Origin: Oscillospiraceae bacterium
GTDB taxonomy: Bacteria > Bacillota > Clostridia > Oscillospirales > Oscillospiraceae
Length of the DNA stretch: 64,000 bases
Direction: 5' to 3'
Assembly (NCBI GenBank): GCA_017436955.1
Contig: JAFSCD010000001.1
Location: 91,351 to 155,350 of the forward strand
Shown here: piece after piece, positions 63,753 through 64,000 of the stretch
Layout of the letters: each line of letters begins with the position of its first letter
Numbering within the stretch: the stretch's first letter is position 1
Made by a program: the position numbers and the translations under genes
Notes under the pieces: model-generated
The model's database searches: none
The model's input: only the letters and a program-made list of their open reading frames with translations
Told to the model about the DNA's origin: nothing

Positions 63753-64000
63753 TTATTTCACGGTCAGTTTGACCTTGACTGTGTAGACCACGTTTCCTGC
63801 GGAATCCGTGACCACGCAGCGGTAGTAGTTGCCGTTGTGGGTCGCCTTGCCGGTGAAGCTGAAGGTGGCGCTGGTGGCCTTGCTGGAGGTGCAGTTCTTC
63901 CAGGTCTTGCCGCCATCGGTGGAGCACTGCCACTGATACTTCAGACCGGAGCCGGTGGCTTCCACAGCGAATTTCGCCGTCTTGCCTGCCGTTACCGTCT
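63753..64000 (-). CDS. Surface protein with Ig-like domain, C-terminal end only
   Basis: The last 81 residues of a protein whose N-terminus lies beyond the window. They form one Ig-like/PKD-like unit: AGKTAKFAVEATGSGLKYQW, then TDGGKTWKNC, a TFSFTGKATHNGNYYRCVVT segment with the tryptophan and paired cysteines expected of an Ig fold, and a final VYTVKVKLTV strand. Such units occur as repeats in large Firmicute surface proteins. No sortase signal or anchor at the C-terminus. Confidence 0.8.
   Translation of the reverse strand, partial: TVTAGKTAKFAVEATGSGLKYQWQCSTDGGKTWKNCTSSKATSATFSFTGKATHNGNYYRCVVTDSAGNVVYTVKVKLTVK

Overview
This is chromosomal DNA of a spore-forming anaerobic Firmicute, most likely a gut Clostridium-class bacterium of the Oscillospiraceae type. 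That assignment is inferred from gene content and base use, not from a marker-gene match. The evidence is an uninterrupted sigma-K gene, a SpoVT gene, an NADH-linked [FeFe]-hydrogenase operon, a flavodiiron/rubredoxin fusion protein, strong AGGAGG-type ribosome sites, frequent TTG and GTG starts, and moderately GC-rich core genes interrupted by AT-rich accessory genes. Many promoters can be read directly as TTGACA-like or TTTACT-like -35 boxes, a spacer of 16 to 17 bp (nearly always 17), and a TATAAT-like -10.

Layout. 0-3.8 kb: end of a membrane protein, then one operon with a split chromate-type transporter pair and a Ktr potassium system. 3.8-4.5 kb: tRNA-Asp, tRNA-Gly and two unusual hairpin-rich repeat elements. 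4.5-15.7 kb: a small AT-rich membrane protein, an HpcH-type aldolase, class B sortase, glutamate dehydrogenase, PrmA with a putative glycoside hydrolase, and a four-gene operon (two M16 peptidase-like proteins, Lgt, an acyltransferase). 15.7-19.7 kb: a redox/oxygen-defence cluster (TrxA-TrxB, a Crp/Fnr-type regulator, flavodiiron protein) in which the same palindrome stands at about -40 before two promoters. 19.8-25.4 kb: a GT-C-like membrane protein and a teichoic-acid-type export operon (TagG, TagH, a CDP-glycerol transferase, an acyltransferase). 25.4-36.3 kb: accessory DNA with ADP-ribosylglycohydrolase, TraX, a regulator with a double operator, an ABC exporter operon, a tandem duplication of a membrane-protein/AbrB gene pair, and several families of intergenic repeats. 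36.3-41 kb: cysteine desulfidase-like enzyme, a lipoprotein, and an AlgI/DHHW pair for polysaccharide O-acetylation. 41-42.4 kb: two phage baseplate/tail-fibre-like genes with no other phage genes. 42.5-58.7 kb: a long exopolysaccharide or surface-glycan locus with five glycosyltransferases, an FKP-type L-fucokinase/GDP-fucose pyrophosphorylase, a priming sugar transferase, an aminotransferase, a PglD-like acetyltransferase, an epimerase, an aldolase and a 2-hydroxyacid dehydrogenase. 58.8-62.9 kb: hydABC-type hydrogenase. 62.9-64 kb: sigK and the end of an Ig-like surface protein.

The central theme is the cell envelope: the region from 19.8 to 58.7 kb holds most parts for making, decorating and acetylating surface polymers, but no recognisable Wzx flippase or Wzy polymerase, so the glycan pathway must be completed elsewhere. 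The other theme is redox control: thioredoxin, flavodiiron protein and hydrogenase, with visible operators.
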